In this document: in pieces, positions 16,562 to 25,423 of the stretch
Layout of the letters: each line of letters opens with the position of its first letter
Numbering within the stretch: position 1 is the first letter of the stretch
The notes under the pieces: generated by a model
Databases searched by the model: none
What the model saw: only the letters and a program-made list of their open reading frames with translations
What the model was told of the DNA's origin: nothing
Position numbers and translations under genes: made by a program
From: Prevotella sp.
Lineage (GTDB): Bacteria; Bacteroidota; Bacteroidia; Bacteroidales; Bacteroidaceae
Assembly (NCBI GenBank): GCA_017548275.1
Contig: JAFZAH010000016.1
Coordinates: forward strand, 1 to 60,950
Direction: 5' to 3'
DNA length: 60,950 nucleotides

Positions 16562-16604
16562 CCTAAACCTCAAATCTCAAACCTCAAACCTCAAATCTCA
16601 AACC
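16562..16604. repeat. CTCAAAY minisatellite
   Basis: About six tandem 7-bp units CTCAAA(C/T) lie directly before the glycosyltransferase start at 16613, taking the place of a normal leader. Confidence 0.6.
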
Positions 16605-16612
16605 AAGAGTAG

Positions 16613-17728
16613 ATGTCAAAGATACTGCTGATAGGCGAATACAGTAATGTTCACGCAACGCTGGCCGAGGGTCTGAAGACGCTTGGCCATGAGGTGACCG
16701 TGCTGTCGAACGGCGATTTCTGGAAGGACTATCCCCGCGATATCGACCTAGTGCGCCGTCCCGGCAAGATTGGCGGCATCGCCTATATGACACGTCTCTA
16801 CCGTCTGCTGCCCCGATTACGCGGTTATGATGTGGTGCAAGTCATCAATCCGATGTTCTTGGAAATAAAAGCACACCGCATCCTACCTGTTTACAAGTAT
16901 TTGCGCCGGCATAACAAAAAAGTGCTGATGGGAGCCTTCGGCATGGATTACTATTGGGTGAACGAATGTGTGACCCGCCGTCCGCTGCGCTACAGCGATT
17001 TCAATATCGGCGACACACTACGCACCGATGCCGACGCCATGAGAGAGCGCAACGACTGGACAGGCACCGACAAGGAACGACTGAACCGCTATATCGCAGA
17101 AGACTGCGACGGCATTGTGGCCGGACTCTATGAATACTGGGTATGCTATCAACCGCATTTCCCCGAAAAGACAGTGTTCATACCCTACCCCATCACCACA
17201 GAAACGACGCCAGACATGGTAGCGCCTGTACACCATCCTTTGCGGCTGTTCATCGGCATCAACCGTGAACGCAGCACCTATAAAGGCACCGACATCATGC
17301 TTCGCGCCGCCGAAAAGGTGGTGGCAGCGCATCCGGGCGAGGTGGTGCTGGAGAAAGCCGAATCAGTGCCTTTTGCACAATATCAGGAGATGATGAACGG
17401 CAGCGACGTGATACTCGACCAGTTGTACAGTTACACCCCGTCGATGAACTCACTTCTCGCCATGTCGAAAGGCATCGTGTGTGTCGGTGGGGGCGAGGAG
17501 GAACACTATGAATTGCTGGGAGAACACGAATTACGCCCCATCGTGAATGTGGAACCGACGGAGGAGAGTGTCATTGTGGCTCTGGAGCGATTAGTGACCC
17601 ACCCTGAAGAGGTGACACGGTTGAAACGCGAGAGTGTAGAATACATCCTCCGCCATCATGAATATCAAAAAGTGGCAAAAAAATGGACACAATACGTTGA
17701 ACATGGAACGTTGAACGTGGAACATTGA
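16613..17728 (+). CDS. GT-B fold glycosyltransferase (family 4-like)
   Basis: 371 residues. The N-terminal Rossmann start (MSKILLIGEYSNVHATLAEGLKTLG) followed by a C-terminal nucleotide-sugar half (RLFIGINRERSTYKGTDIMLRAAEKV; DVILDQLYSYTPSMNSLLAMSKG) indicates a GT-B enzyme. The loop around GGGEEEHYELLGE occupies the place of the family's EXFGXXXXE-like motif. It is third in the plus-strand glycosyltransferase cluster. The last eleven codons (YVEHGTLNVEH) are encoded by a heptanucleotide repeat array, so the natural C-terminus has been replaced or extended by the repeat. Confidence 0.82.
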   Translation: MSKILLIGEYSNVHATLAEGLKTLGHEVTVLSNGDFWKDYPRDIDLVRRPGKIGGIAYMTRLYRLLPRLRGYDVVQVINPMFLEIKAHRILPVYKYLRRHNKKVLMGAFGMDYYWVNECVTRRPLRYSDFNIGDTLRTDADAMRERNDWTGTDKERLNRYIAEDCDGIVAGLYEYWVCYQPHFPEKTVFIPYPITTETTPDMVAPVHHPLRLFIGINRERSTYKGTDIMLRAAEKVVAAHPGEVVLEKAESVPFAQYQEMMNGSDVILDQLYSYTPSMNSLLAMSKGIVCVGGGEEEHYELLGEHELRPIVNVEPTEESVIVALERLVTHPEEVTRLKRESVEYILRHHEYQKVAKKWTQYVEHGTLNVEH

Positions 17729-17835
17729 ACGTGGAACATTGAACGTGGAACGTGGAACGTTGAACATTGAACGTGGAACGTTGAACGTGGAACATTGAAC
17801 ATGGAACGTTGAACGTGGAACATTGAACGTGGAAC
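17696..17835. repeat. (RTKGAAC)20 heptanucleotide repeat array
   Basis: Twenty uninterrupted 7-bp units (GTTGAAC, GTGGAAC, ATTGAAC, ATGGAAC) run from 17696 to 17835. The glycosyltransferase stop codon (17726-17728) lies inside it. The same motif occurs inverted at 57496-57523. Copy number should be unstable. Confidence 0.9.
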
Positions 17836-17871
17836 ATTTTCGGGATAATGGGATAATTGGGAGAAGACAAT

Positions 17872-17898
17872 AAAAAAGGCCGGCAAAATTGCCGACCT
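17872..17898 (-). terminator. Rho-independent terminator of rpsP
   Basis: On the minus strand a 10-bp stem with one G-T wobble (17889-17898 with 17877-17886) closes a 2-nt core loop and is followed by six Ts. Confidence 0.85.
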
Positions 17899-17921
17899 TT
17901 ATGCTTTTGTTAAGATGGTGA

Positions 17922-18443
17922 TTAAGCCTCAGCGGGTGCTTCCTCAGTGGCAGGAGCCTCGGCCTCAGCCTGAGCGGCAGCCTGAGCAGCCTTTTTCTCA
18001 GCCACTTTCTGAGCAATAGCCTCGTTGACTTTCTTCTCAGCCTCTAACTCTTTGGCAGCAGCAGCCTTCTTAGCCTTAGCCTCTTCCTGACGAATCTTGT
18101 CCAGACCTTTCTGTTTGTCAGCCTTCCAAGCGTCGAATCTCTTCTGGGCAGTAGCCTCGTCGAAAGCGCCTTTTTTCACGCCGCCTTTGAGATGCTTCAT
18201 CATGTACACGCCCTCGCCTTTGAGGATGTTACGTACGGTGTCCGTGGGCTGTGCGCCAACTTCTACCCAATACAAAGCACGCTCAAAATTCAAATCTACT
18301 GTAGCAGGATTTGTGTTAGGATTGTAAGTACCTAACTTCTCAGTGAATCTACCATCACGTGGTGCACGAGCGTCAGCGATAACGATGCGATAAACCGCAT
18401 AGCCTTTACGACCGCCGCGCTGCAATCTGATTTTTGTTGCCAT
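17922..18443 (-). CDS. rpsP: 30S ribosomal protein S16 with long charged tail
   Basis: Small-subunit ribosomal protein needed for 30S assembly. The S16 core is clear ([54 protein letters not shown]) in the first ~85 residues. The rest, to residue 173, is a Lys/Ala/Glu-rich tail ([19 protein letters not shown]), a C-terminal extension usual in Bacteroidetes S16. The frame is open 21 codons further upstream, but MATKIRLQ is the conserved start, so ATG 18443 is chosen. Preceded by a TACCTTTG -7 box and followed by a terminator; monocistronic. Confidence 0.97.
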   Translation of the reverse strand: MATKIRLQRGGRKGYAVYRIVIADARAPRDGRFTEKLGTYNPNTNPATVDLNFERALYWVEVGAQPTDTVRNILKGEGVYMMKHLKGGVKKGAFDEATAQKRFDAWKADKQKGLDKIRQEEAKAKKAAAAKELEAEKKVNEAIAQKVAEKKAAQAAAQAEAEAPATEEAPAEA

Positions 18444-18503
18444 TTTGTAAAATAAATTTATTAAATAGGTTTGAATATTGCTGCCATCTCGTGACAGCGG
18501 CTG

Positions 18504-18511
18504 CAAAGGTA
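18504..18511 (-). promoter_or_regulatory. -7 box of the rpsP promoter
   Basis: TACCTTTG on the minus strand, giving a leader of about 55 nt. No clear TTTG is seen at -33. Confidence 0.55.
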
Positions 18512-18635
18512 CTGCAAATTTTAAGAATGGGAAAATAATGAAATTATAAAACCGTCGATTTTGGATAAATTAACACTTTCAGTGCGATGTGTAAGGGAAA
18601 AACGATAATTAATTGGGCTTTTAATCGTTTTTTTT

Positions 18636-18660
18636 GTACTTTTGACTTCATCGAAAGTAC
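18636..18660. promoter_or_regulatory. Promoter-embedded dyad, copy 1
   Basis: GTACTTT and AAAGTAC face each other across 11 bp, and the left arm contains the -7 box TACTTTTG (18637-18644, plus strand). A TTG lies about 21 bp upstream. The element and about 25 bp around it recur at 18876-18900. It looks like an operator over a promoter, but no gene starts directly after it. Confidence 0.5.
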
Positions 18661-18875
18661 TCACGCTCTGAACCATAGGTCATCGGCCACGAAGTGGGAA
18701 AGATAAAAGCACAAATAAATTTGGCTTTCAGCCGAATTATGTCACGACTCAGCAGAAATATGTACATATTCTGCTTTCGTTGCTCCAAAATTTGGCATTT
18801 CCATCGCTTATTGCATAAAAATCTCCCGCTCGACAAATTAAAACTTTAATTTGTTCTCGCTTAATCGATTTTTTT

Positions 18876-18900
18876 GTACTTTTGATTTCATCGAAAGTAC
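18876..18900. promoter_or_regulatory. Promoter-embedded dyad, copy 2
   Basis: Same GTACTTT-N11-AAAGTAC dyad with -7 box TACTTTTG (18877-18884), inside a ~50-bp direct repeat of copy 1 that shares ATTTCATCGAAAGTACTCAC. GCACAAATAAATTTGG follows here (18915-18930) and also occurs after copy 1 (about 18709-18724). Confidence 0.5.
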
Positions 18901-18925
18901 TCACGCTCGGAAAAGCACAAATAAA

Positions 18926-18957
18926 TTTGGCATTTCACTCGCTTATTTGTACTTTTG
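18926..18957 (+). promoter_or_regulatory. Promoter of the MATE exporter gene
   Basis: TTTG (18926-18929), a 20-bp spacer and TACTTTTG (18950-18957) match the consensus; the ATG at 18979 lies about 21 nt downstream. Confidence 0.75.
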
Positions 18958-18978
18958 CAGTCACTTTTCATTAAGAGT

Positions 18979-20385
18979 ATGGATAACAAGAAAGCGACAC
19001 TCGAATTGGGAACCCGTCCGGTAGGCCGATTGCTGGTGCAATATGCCGTGCCGGCGATTATAGCGATGACCGCTTCGAGTCTTTATAATATCATCGACCG
19101 CGCCTTTATCGGTCAGCAGGTGGGTCCAGACGCTATTGCCGGTCTGGGTGTCACCTTTCCCTTCATGAACCTGAGCGCGGCATTCGGTGCCGCCGTAGGT
19201 GTGGGTTCCTCCACCACCATCAGTGTGAAACTGGGCCAGCGCGATTATTCCACGGCACAGAACCTTCTCGGCAATACCGTGACGCTCAACCTGATAATCG
19301 GTGTGGCGTTTGCCGTCATCAGTTTTATCTTCCTTGACCCCATCCTGCGGTTCTTCGGCGCCAGCGACCAGACCCTGCCTTACGCCCGTGAATTCATGGA
19401 AATCATTTTGGCGGGCAATGTCATCACCCACATGTATTTCGGAATGAACGCGGTGCTGCGTGCCGCATCGAAGCCCCGCCATGCCATGTATGCCACAATT
19501 TTCACGGTGGCGATGAACATTCTGTTGGACGTTGTGTTCATCTGGTGGTGGCGCTGGGGCATCCGTGGTGCCGCTTTCGCCACAATTATCTCTCAGACAC
19601 TGGCCATGATTTGGCAGTTGTGGTTGTTCTCCGACAAGAAGGAACTGCTTCATCTGAAACGCGGCATCTACCGTCTGAAATCCAATCTGGTGAAAAACAT
19701 CATCTCCATCGGCATCTCACCCTTCCTGATGAACGCCTGCGCCTGCCTGATAGTGATATTCATGAACAACCAGTTTGTGCATTACGGAGGCGACATGGCC
19801 GTGGGCGCATATTCCATTGCGAACTCCATCGCCATGATGTTTGTCATGTTTGTGATGGGCGTGAACCAAGGTATGCAACCTATTGCGGGCTACAACTATG
19901 GCGCACAACAAAACGACCGCTTGATGCGCGTGTTGAAACTGGCTATCATCGCAGCCACCTGCATCATGTTGACGGGTTGGCTCATCGCAATGTTTTTCCC
20001 ATATTATTGCGCACGTCTCTTCACCACCGACCCCACACTCATTAACCTGAGTGTCGATGGTATCCGCATCAATATGATGCTATTCCCCGTCATCGGTTTC
20101 CAGATGGTCATCACCAATTTCTTCCAATGCATCGGCAAGGTGAAAATCAGCATTTTCCTCTCGCTCTCACGCCAATTGCTGTTTCTGTTGCCACTCTTGC
20201 TCATCTTCCCCATGTTCTTCGGATTGAATGGTGTATGGGCATCGCTTCCGACCTCTGACGGTATCGCTGCCATCGTGGCATTCTGCATGATGTATTGGTT
20301 TATGAAGAAATTAAGGAAAAACCCACCCCAACCCTCCCAAAGCCTCACCCCCGACCCCTCTCCAAAGGGCGAGGGGAGTGATTAG
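18979..20385 (+). CDS. MATE family multidrug/metabolite exporter
   Basis: Twelve-helix inner-membrane antiporter of the MATE/NorM type that exports organic cations or drugs using an ion gradient. The N-terminal half has GRLLVQYAVPAIIAMTASSL and FIGQQVGPDAIAGLGVTFP; the second half has the pseudo-symmetric VNQGMQPIAGYNYGAQ. The frame is open from 18955, but that TTG is part of the -7 box, so ATG 18979 (468 residues) is used. The last ~13 residues (LTPDPSPKGEGSD) are encoded by a dispersed palindromic repeat, an acquired tail. Confidence 0.92.
   Translation: MDNKKATLELGTRPVGRLLVQYAVPAIIAMTASSLYNIIDRAFIGQQVGPDAIAGLGVTFPFMNLSAAFGAAVGVGSSTTISVKLGQRDYSTAQNLLGNTVTLNLIIGVAFAVISFIFLDPILRFFGASDQTLPYAREFMEIILAGNVITHMYFGMNAVLRAASKPRHAMYATIFTVAMNILLDVVFIWWWRWGIRGAAFATIISQTLAMIWQLWLFSDKKELLHLKRGIYRLKSNLVKNIISIGISPFLMNACACLIVIFMNNQFVHYGGDMAVGAYSIANSIAMMFVMFVMGVNQGMQPIAGYNYGAQQNDRLMRVLKLAIIAATCIMLTGWLIAMFFPYYCARLFTTDPTLINLSVDGIRINMMLFPVIGFQMVITNFFQCIGKVKISIFLSLSRQLLFLLPLLLIFPMFFGLNGVWASLPTSDGIAAIVAFCMMYWFMKKLRKNPPQPSQSLTPDPSPKGEGSD
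20341..20385. repeat. Dispersed GC-rich palindromic repeat, copy B, inside the MATE gene end
   Basis: Nearly identical to 7611-7654. It supplies the last codons and stop of the MATE gene. Confidence 0.75.
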
Positions 20386-20399
20386 AACGATATACAACG

Positions 20400-20450
20400 C
20401 TCAACCCTAAACCATAAGCACTCAACCCTAAACCATAAACACTCAACCCT
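20400..20450. repeat. 21-bp tandem repeat before the cytidylate-kinase-like gene
   Basis: About 2.5 copies of CTCAACCCTAAACCATAARCA with a 21-bp period, ending at the ATG at 20451. Confidence 0.65.
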
Positions 20451-21080
20451 ATGAAAATCATTATCAACGTAGGCAGACAACTCGGCTCAGGCGGCCGTGT
20501 GATAGCCAAACTATTGGCAGACGAGTTCGGTTGTCAGTTTTATGACCGCGAGATACTGAACCTTGCCGCGAAAGAGAGCGGATTCAGCGAGGAATTTTTT
20601 GAGCAGAATGACGAGCACAAAGGATTTTTGCGGTCATTGTTTCATGTTCGTCTGCCCTATGTAAGCGATAACGACATCCATGCCAACCGTTTCTCGCAGG
20701 AGAGTCTGTTTCAGTTTCAGAGCGATGCCATCCGTCGTGCCGCCGAAGCGGGTTCGTGTGTGTTTGTGGGCCGTTGCGCCGATTATGTGTTGCGCGACAT
20801 GGAAAACGTCATCAATATTTTCATCACCGCCCCACTCGACTACCGCATCCGCCAGGTACGTGAGCGCCATGGATGCGATGAGGCAGCCGCACGAAAAATC
20901 ATCACCGACCAAGAGAAAGACCGCGCTTCCTATTACAATTTCTACACTGGCAAACGTTGGGGCGACAGCGCATCCTATGACCTCTGCGTAGATGCCTCCA
21001 TCCTCGGTCAGGAAAAGACGGCAAAGTGGATTGCGGAGTTTATCAGAAAGAGTATTGAAGGGAAGAGTGCGGGAGTATAG
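20451..21080 (+). CDS. Cytidylate kinase-like protein
   Basis: 209 residues of the cytidylate-kinase-like P-loop family. The N-terminus (MKIIINVGRQLGSGGRVIAKLLADEF) has a glycine-rich phosphate loop lacking the canonical GK(S/T), as in this family. YDREILNLAAKESGF and the lid region ERHGCDEAAARKIITDQEKD follow, then YDLCVDASILG. It probably phosphorylates a nucleotide or related small molecule, but the substrate is not established. It is a stand-alone paralogue, not the main Cmk. The start directly abuts a tandem repeat, with no visible Shine-Dalgarno. Confidence 0.8.
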   Translation: MKIIINVGRQLGSGGRVIAKLLADEFGCQFYDREILNLAAKESGFSEEFFEQNDEHKGFLRSLFHVRLPYVSDNDIHANRFSQESLFQFQSDAIRRAAEAGSCVFVGRCADYVLRDMENVINIFITAPLDYRIRQVRERHGCDEAAARKIITDQEKDRASYYNFYTGKRWGDSASYDLCVDASILGQEKTAKWIAEFIRKSIEGKSAGV

Positions 21081-21152
21081 GAGTGCCGGGGGTTAGACAT
21101 TTGTTCCAGGGCGGAATCAAAACGATTTGCACCTTGACGTATTACACTAATT

Positions 21153-21659
21153 ATGAAAAAGATAGGCATCATCAGCGATACACATTCCTATTGGGACGAT
21201 AAATACCTGCATTATTTCGAGCCATGCGATGAGATTTGGCATGCGGGCGACATCTGCTCCGTGGAATTGGCTGAGCGGTTGGCTGCATTCCGTCCGTTGC
21301 GCGCTGTCTGCGGCAATTGCGACGGCGGCGACCTGCGACGAATGTTTCCCGAGATACTGCGTTGGAAATGCGAGGATGTAGATGTGCTGATGAAACATAT
21401 CGGCGGCTATCCCGGACGCTATGACGCTTCCATCCGTCCGCATATATACGCCTCGCCGCCAAAACTGTTTATCAGCGGACATTCACACATTTTGAAGGTA
21501 CAATATGACAAGTCATTGGGGGTGTTGCACATCAACCCCGGAGCAGCAGGGATGCAAGGATGGCAGAAAGAGCGAACACTGGTGCGCCTGACTATCGACG
21601 GCGACCGTTTTTCCGACTGCGAGGTTATCACATTAGGAAAAGGATTGATGGGAGGATAA
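21153..21659 (+). CDS. YfcE/MJ0936-type metallophosphoesterase
   Basis: 168-residue calcineurin-like phosphodiesterase. The two-metal site residues are visible in order: SDTHS near residue 9, HAGDIC near 31, GNCDGG near 53, then a lone His (KHIGG), and GHSHI near 109. Its members hydrolyse phosphodiesters; the natural substrate is unclear. It lies 72 bp after the cytidylate-kinase-like gene on the same strand, with no terminator seen between. Confidence 0.9.
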   Translation: MKKIGIISDTHSYWDDKYLHYFEPCDEIWHAGDICSVELAERLAAFRPLRAVCGNCDGGDLRRMFPEILRWKCEDVDVLMKHIGGYPGRYDASIRPHIYASPPKLFISGHSHILKVQYDKSLGVLHINPGAAGMQGWQKERTLVRLTIDGDRFSDCEVITLGKGLMGG

Positions 21660-21752
21660 GCCCTTATAGTCCTCAATGTTCTAAATTCCCAAGAAACTAT
21701 AACATACAGATTAACAACAATATCTAAAATATCATTAAAGAATCTATTAAAT

Positions 21753-23105
21753 ATGAGACGTCAACTATTCATTGTCCTTTTGTCCGTATTCTGCATGGGA
21801 CTGTCAGCACAGACAGCCCATGAGGAGTTAGCAGCCGACCCGCATCTGGCCGGGAGCAATTATCTGGCCTACCCCACCCCTACGAAACCGCTCACGCCTG
21901 CGCCCAAAGGGTACAAGCCATTTTATCTCAGCCATTATGGACGGCACGGATCGCGTTTTCTCATCAACAGACATGAGTACACCACACCGGTACACATTCT
22001 GCAACACGCTGACAGTTTGGGTAAACTGACCGAGAAAGGCAAGGAGACGCTGAATAAGATACGTATCATGTCACTCGAAGCAGACATGAGACTGGGCGAA
22101 TTGACACCTCTGGGCGCCGAACAGCATCGAGGCATTGCTCGAAGAATGTTTGAGCGGTTCCCTGAAATATTTGAGGGCAACGTGTACATCAATGCCAAAT
22201 CGACCATCGTAATACGTTGTATCCTGTCGATGAGCAATGAACTGTTGGAATTGTATGCCCGTAACCCGCAGTTGCGCATTGTCCATGATGCCTCCATGCA
22301 CGACATGTACTACCTGAATCTGAGAGACGAGGTTCTCAATAAGCAACGTGAGAATGACGCGACGAAAGAGGCCATCAAGGCATGGGAGGAGCGTCATCCG
22401 ATAGATAACACCCCATTGATGCTCAGGTTGTTTAACGACCCGCAGTATGTCCGCGACAGTATCAATGCAGACTATATGGCCAGCCGTCTTTTCGACTTGG
22501 CTAATATCCTTCAGAACACGGAGGCAAGACGGCAGTTCGATCTATATGACCTGTTTACTCCCGACGAGTTGTACCGTCATTGGCAGGGAAGCAACCGCTG
22601 GTGGTACACCCACTATGGCGCCTCGCCCTACAACGGCGGAACACAACCCTTTACTCAGCGTAACCTGCTGCGTAAAATCATCGAAGAGACCGACAATTGT
22701 TTCCGTGTGAACAACGTTAACTACGAAAACGACAGTTACATCAAAGAACAACTTGGAACATCCATGCCCCGCATTGGTGCCACACTTCGATTCGGACATG
22801 AGACGGTAGTGATGCCGCTGGTATGCCTGCTCGGCATCAACGGATATGACCAAGTGATTGATAATCTGGACGATTTGGAAGATAAAGGTTGGATTTGTTA
22901 TCGGGTGTTTCCCATGGGTGCCAATCTGCAATTCGTGTTCTACCGTCGCGACGCCAACGATCAAGACATCTTGTTCAAGGTGATGCTCAATGAGGAAGAG
23001 GCCACCCTGCCCCTTCCATCCGAAAATAAGCCTTATTACCGTTGGAGCGATTTCCGCGAATATTATCTGAAGAAACTTGACTCTTACAACGGCGCTGGTC
23101 AATGA
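21753..23105 (+). CDS. Secreted histidine acid phosphatase (phytase-like, branch 2)
   Basis: 450 residues with a signal peptide (MRRQLFIVLLSVFCMGLSAQ). The phosphate-binding RHG motif appears as SHYGRHGSRFL near residue 65, where the His forms the phosphohistidine. A FGHETVVMPL segment near residue 347 fits the acid/base region of branch 2 histidine phosphatases. It probably releases phosphate from an organic substrate in the periplasm or outside. Its 3' end overlaps the convergent phosphoethanolamine-transferase-like gene by 7 bp. Confidence 0.87.
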   Translation: MRRQLFIVLLSVFCMGLSAQTAHEELAADPHLAGSNYLAYPTPTKPLTPAPKGYKPFYLSHYGRHGSRFLINRHEYTTPVHILQHADSLGKLTEKGKETLNKIRIMSLEADMRLGELTPLGAEQHRGIARRMFERFPEIFEGNVYINAKSTIVIRCILSMSNELLELYARNPQLRIVHDASMHDMYYLNLRDEVLNKQRENDATKEAIKAWEERHPIDNTPLMLRLFNDPQYVRDSINADYMASRLFDLANILQNTEARRQFDLYDLFTPDELYRHWQGSNRWWYTHYGASPYNGGTQPFTQRNLLRKIIEETDNCFRVNNVNYENDSYIKEQLGTSMPRIGATLRFGHETVVMPLVCLLGINGYDQVIDNLDDLEDKGWICYRVFPMGANLQFVFYRRDANDQDILFKVMLNEEEATLPLPSENKPYYRWSDFREYYLKKLDSYNGAGQ

Positions 23106-24901
23106 CGCTTATAGGGTATCGTACCCATCAACATGCGTGGTTGCGAAGAATCGTATGACGGATTGAGCAAGTCGTCGTCAGGGCGATAGTCAGGACATGA
23201 TATACCAGCCAACCCCAAAAGCAACATATCGAGGTTGTCGGTCATGAACGGTTTATCCTTGGCTTCGTTAACCTGCCGACAAATGTCAGGATGGTTCTTC
23301 CGGTAAGCGTCGGACATCCATATCCAAAACGGAATCTCAAACTGCTGGCGCACCTGACTGTCGGTGGTCACATCCATGGTGCGGCCGAACGATTCGCCAT
23401 ATTCGCCACTGCCCTCATGGTCAAACATCATCTCACCATGATCGGGCATATAGATGACGATGGCATCCTTGTCGGCGAAGAGCGCGACGATACGGCGCAT
23501 CACCTCGTCATTATAAAGTGTGGAATTATCATATTCCGACAGTATCTCCCGCTCATGCTCCGTCAGGTCGGGGCGATTGTAATCCGCGGTATGGAAGCGG
23601 TCATATCCATCGGGATAACGCTCATTGTAATTGACGTGTTGCCCCATCAGATGGAAGATGATGAGATTATGGTCGGTCTGCCGTGTTCGGAGCGAATCGT
23701 AATCAGCCAGCAAATCCTCGTCATAGTCATGTAAGGTCGTGTTGCGGTCACTAAACTGCGACCGACTGAGCGACGGTTCGTTGATAATGTTGCTGCCACC
23801 GAAATCCCACGTGTTCTGTATGGGCGACTGCACATACTGGTTGGTGATGAACGTCACATGGTAACCCGCCTTGAGAAACAGTTGGGTGAAGAGCGGATAA
23901 TCGGCCATGGAACCCTTCTCGCCGTATGCATAAAGCGAGAACGCCAGTTTGAACACCTCCGAGGTCTGATGGAAAGGCGCCACCACATCCGTGAACACCG
24001 TGATGACGCTGTCGCGCGCCGCCTCCGACTGCCATGGCGTGGTGGGCTTGTCATATCCATAGAAAGCGGCGTGATGGCGGTTGTAACTCTCACCGATAAC
24101 CAGCACGATATTGGATGAGCGGAACGAGCAACTGTACACTTTCGCCTTGTCGGCACGTTCCACCAACGTTTCAATCTCATTTTGAGAGATACGTACCACG
24201 TTGACGGCATGGAGCAGGCGATAGACAGGCAGGTAGAAATCCGTTACCGTCGGATATTTCTGCAAATAATACTGCATCTCAAGGTTAGTATCAGCCTTGC
24301 AGATGTTGTAATATAGAAAACGCTTATCTTGCCATGTGATGAAGATGCTCAGCACGGTTGCCACGAGACATGCGGCGCCTGCTATCGGTTCTTTCTTGGC
24401 AGGCAATCGCCAATGCAGCCATCTGCCAAAAGCGGAAGAGGGGTTGCACCGGGCACGACACACGGTGGTAACGATATGAGCAATAAGCAGTGCGACAATC
24501 ACAAGCACAGGGGTGCAAATACTCTGCCAAGTGACGTATGAAGAAAGAGCCTCGGACGCCTCGCGCGGGTTGGTCTGTAAGACGTTTTGCAGCAATGACG
24601 GGCCAATAGCGCCCCCCAGACGGTAGTAGCAAAACACATCAATGAGCGCCAAACCGTAAAATACCACATAAAGCAACGCACGAACCCATCCCCTGATGCG
24701 TCGGGGAAAAATCAGCAGCAATGCGCAAAGCAGATAGAGGTCGAGAAAGAGATCAACAGGCGAACGGTGCTTGCCGGTGCGCAATACCAGCAACACACAT
24801 GCCATGCCCAGAAGATACATCCAGAAGAAGAACCAGAGATTGTTCTTCACTGGCGCATACATCGCCGTGCATATCCGTTTCAACCACTTTTTCATACTCA
24901 T
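23099..24901 (-). CDS. EptA-like phosphoethanolamine transferase (sulfatase fold)
   Basis: 600 residues. About five N-terminal transmembrane helices (NLWFFFWMYLLGMACVLLVL onward to about residue 210) precede a periplasmic alkaline-phosphatase/sulfatase-fold domain. The nucleophile region is VLVIGESYNRHHAAFYGYD, with TTPW after it, and a metal site MPDHGEMMFDHEGSGEYGE. Such enzymes move phosphoethanolamine from phosphatidylethanolamine to lipid A or surface glycans. The target here is unknown. MSMKKW gives two possible starts, 24901 or 24895. Confidence 0.87.
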   Translation of the reverse strand: MSMKKWLKRICTAMYAPVKNNLWFFFWMYLLGMACVLLVLRTGKHRSPVDLFLDLYLLCALLLIFPRRIRGWVRALLYVVFYGLALIDVFCYYRLGGAIGPSLLQNVLQTNPREASEALSSYVTWQSICTPVLVIVALLIAHIVTTVCRARCNPSSAFGRWLHWRLPAKKEPIAGAACLVATVLSIFITWQDKRFLYYNICKADTNLEMQYYLQKYPTVTDFYLPVYRLLHAVNVVRISQNEIETLVERADKAKVYSCSFRSSNIVLVIGESYNRHHAAFYGYDKPTTPWQSEAARDSVITVFTDVVAPFHQTSEVFKLAFSLYAYGEKGSMADYPLFTQLFLKAGYHVTFITNQYVQSPIQNTWDFGGSNIINEPSLSRSQFSDRNTTLHDYDEDLLADYDSLRTRQTDHNLIIFHLMGQHVNYNERYPDGYDRFHTADYNRPDLTEHEREILSEYDNSTLYNDEVMRRIVALFADKDAIVIYMPDHGEMMFDHEGSGEYGESFGRTMDVTTDSQVRQQFEIPFWIWMSDAYRKNHPDICRQVNEAKDKPFMTDNLDMLLLGLAGISCPDYRPDDDLLNPSYDSSQPRMLMGTIPYKRH

Positions 24902-24915
24902 ACCCTTTCAACGTG

Positions 24916-24923
24916 CAAAGGTA
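24916..24923 (-). promoter_or_regulatory. -7 box of the EptA-like gene
   Basis: TACCTTTG on the minus strand, 15-20 nt before the start. The -33 element is not clear. Confidence 0.5.
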
Positions 24924-24991
24924 AGGAATTTACTTCATCAATTGTTCATTTACAAGAAATAATATTTCATTGTTTTTTCCGTTATAAAAAT

Positions 24992-25411
24992 ATGAAAGCA
25001 AAGATTGGGAAAATCATTGAACTGAAAAAGATAGTCGATCCCCGTGGCAACCTGACCGTGACGGAGGAGAAGATTGATGTGCCTTTTGAGATACGTCGCG
25101 TGTATTGGGTGTACGACGTGCCGAGCGGAGAGAGCCGCGGCGGACATGCCCATAAGCAATGCCGCGAGTTGATTGTCGCCATCAGCGGCAGTTTTCACGT
25201 CACGCTCGACAACGGCACCTCCAAGGAAACTTATCTGTTGAACCACCCTTATCAAGGTTTGGTGGTTGAGACCGGCATCTGGCGGACCCTCGACGATTTC
25301 TCCTCGGGAGCCGTTTGTCTGGTTTTGGCTTCTGATTTATTTGAAGAAGAGGATTATATCCGTGAATATGACGAGTTTTTGAAAAGCGTCGCCCCTATAG
25401 ATGGTCGATAA
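24992..25411 (+). CDS. FdtA/WxcM-type sugar 3,4-ketoisomerase (cupin)
   Basis: 139-residue cupin resembling FdtA/QdtA, which isomerises dTDP-4-keto-6-deoxyglucose to the 3-keto sugar on the way to dTDP-Fuc3N or Qui3N. RRVYWVYDVP, RGGHAHKQCRELIVAISGSF (the catalytic His region) and GLVVETGIWRTLDDFS are the family's conserved blocks. The frame is open upstream, but MKAKIGKIIELKKI is the conserved start. It is followed 12 bp later by an acyltransferase, a usual pairing. The 4,6-dehydratase and the 3-aminotransferase are not in the window. Confidence 0.87.
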   Translation: MKAKIGKIIELKKIVDPRGNLTVTEEKIDVPFEIRRVYWVYDVPSGESRGGHAHKQCRELIVAISGSFHVTLDNGTSKETYLLNHPYQGLVVETGIWRTLDDFSSGAVCLVLASDLFEEEDYIREYDEFLKSVAPIDGR

Positions 25412-25423
25412 ACCGATTTCGCC

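Noticed and set aside
17696-17835. CRISPR array
   Set aside because: Units are 7 bp with no spacers and no cas genes nearby; it is a microsatellite.
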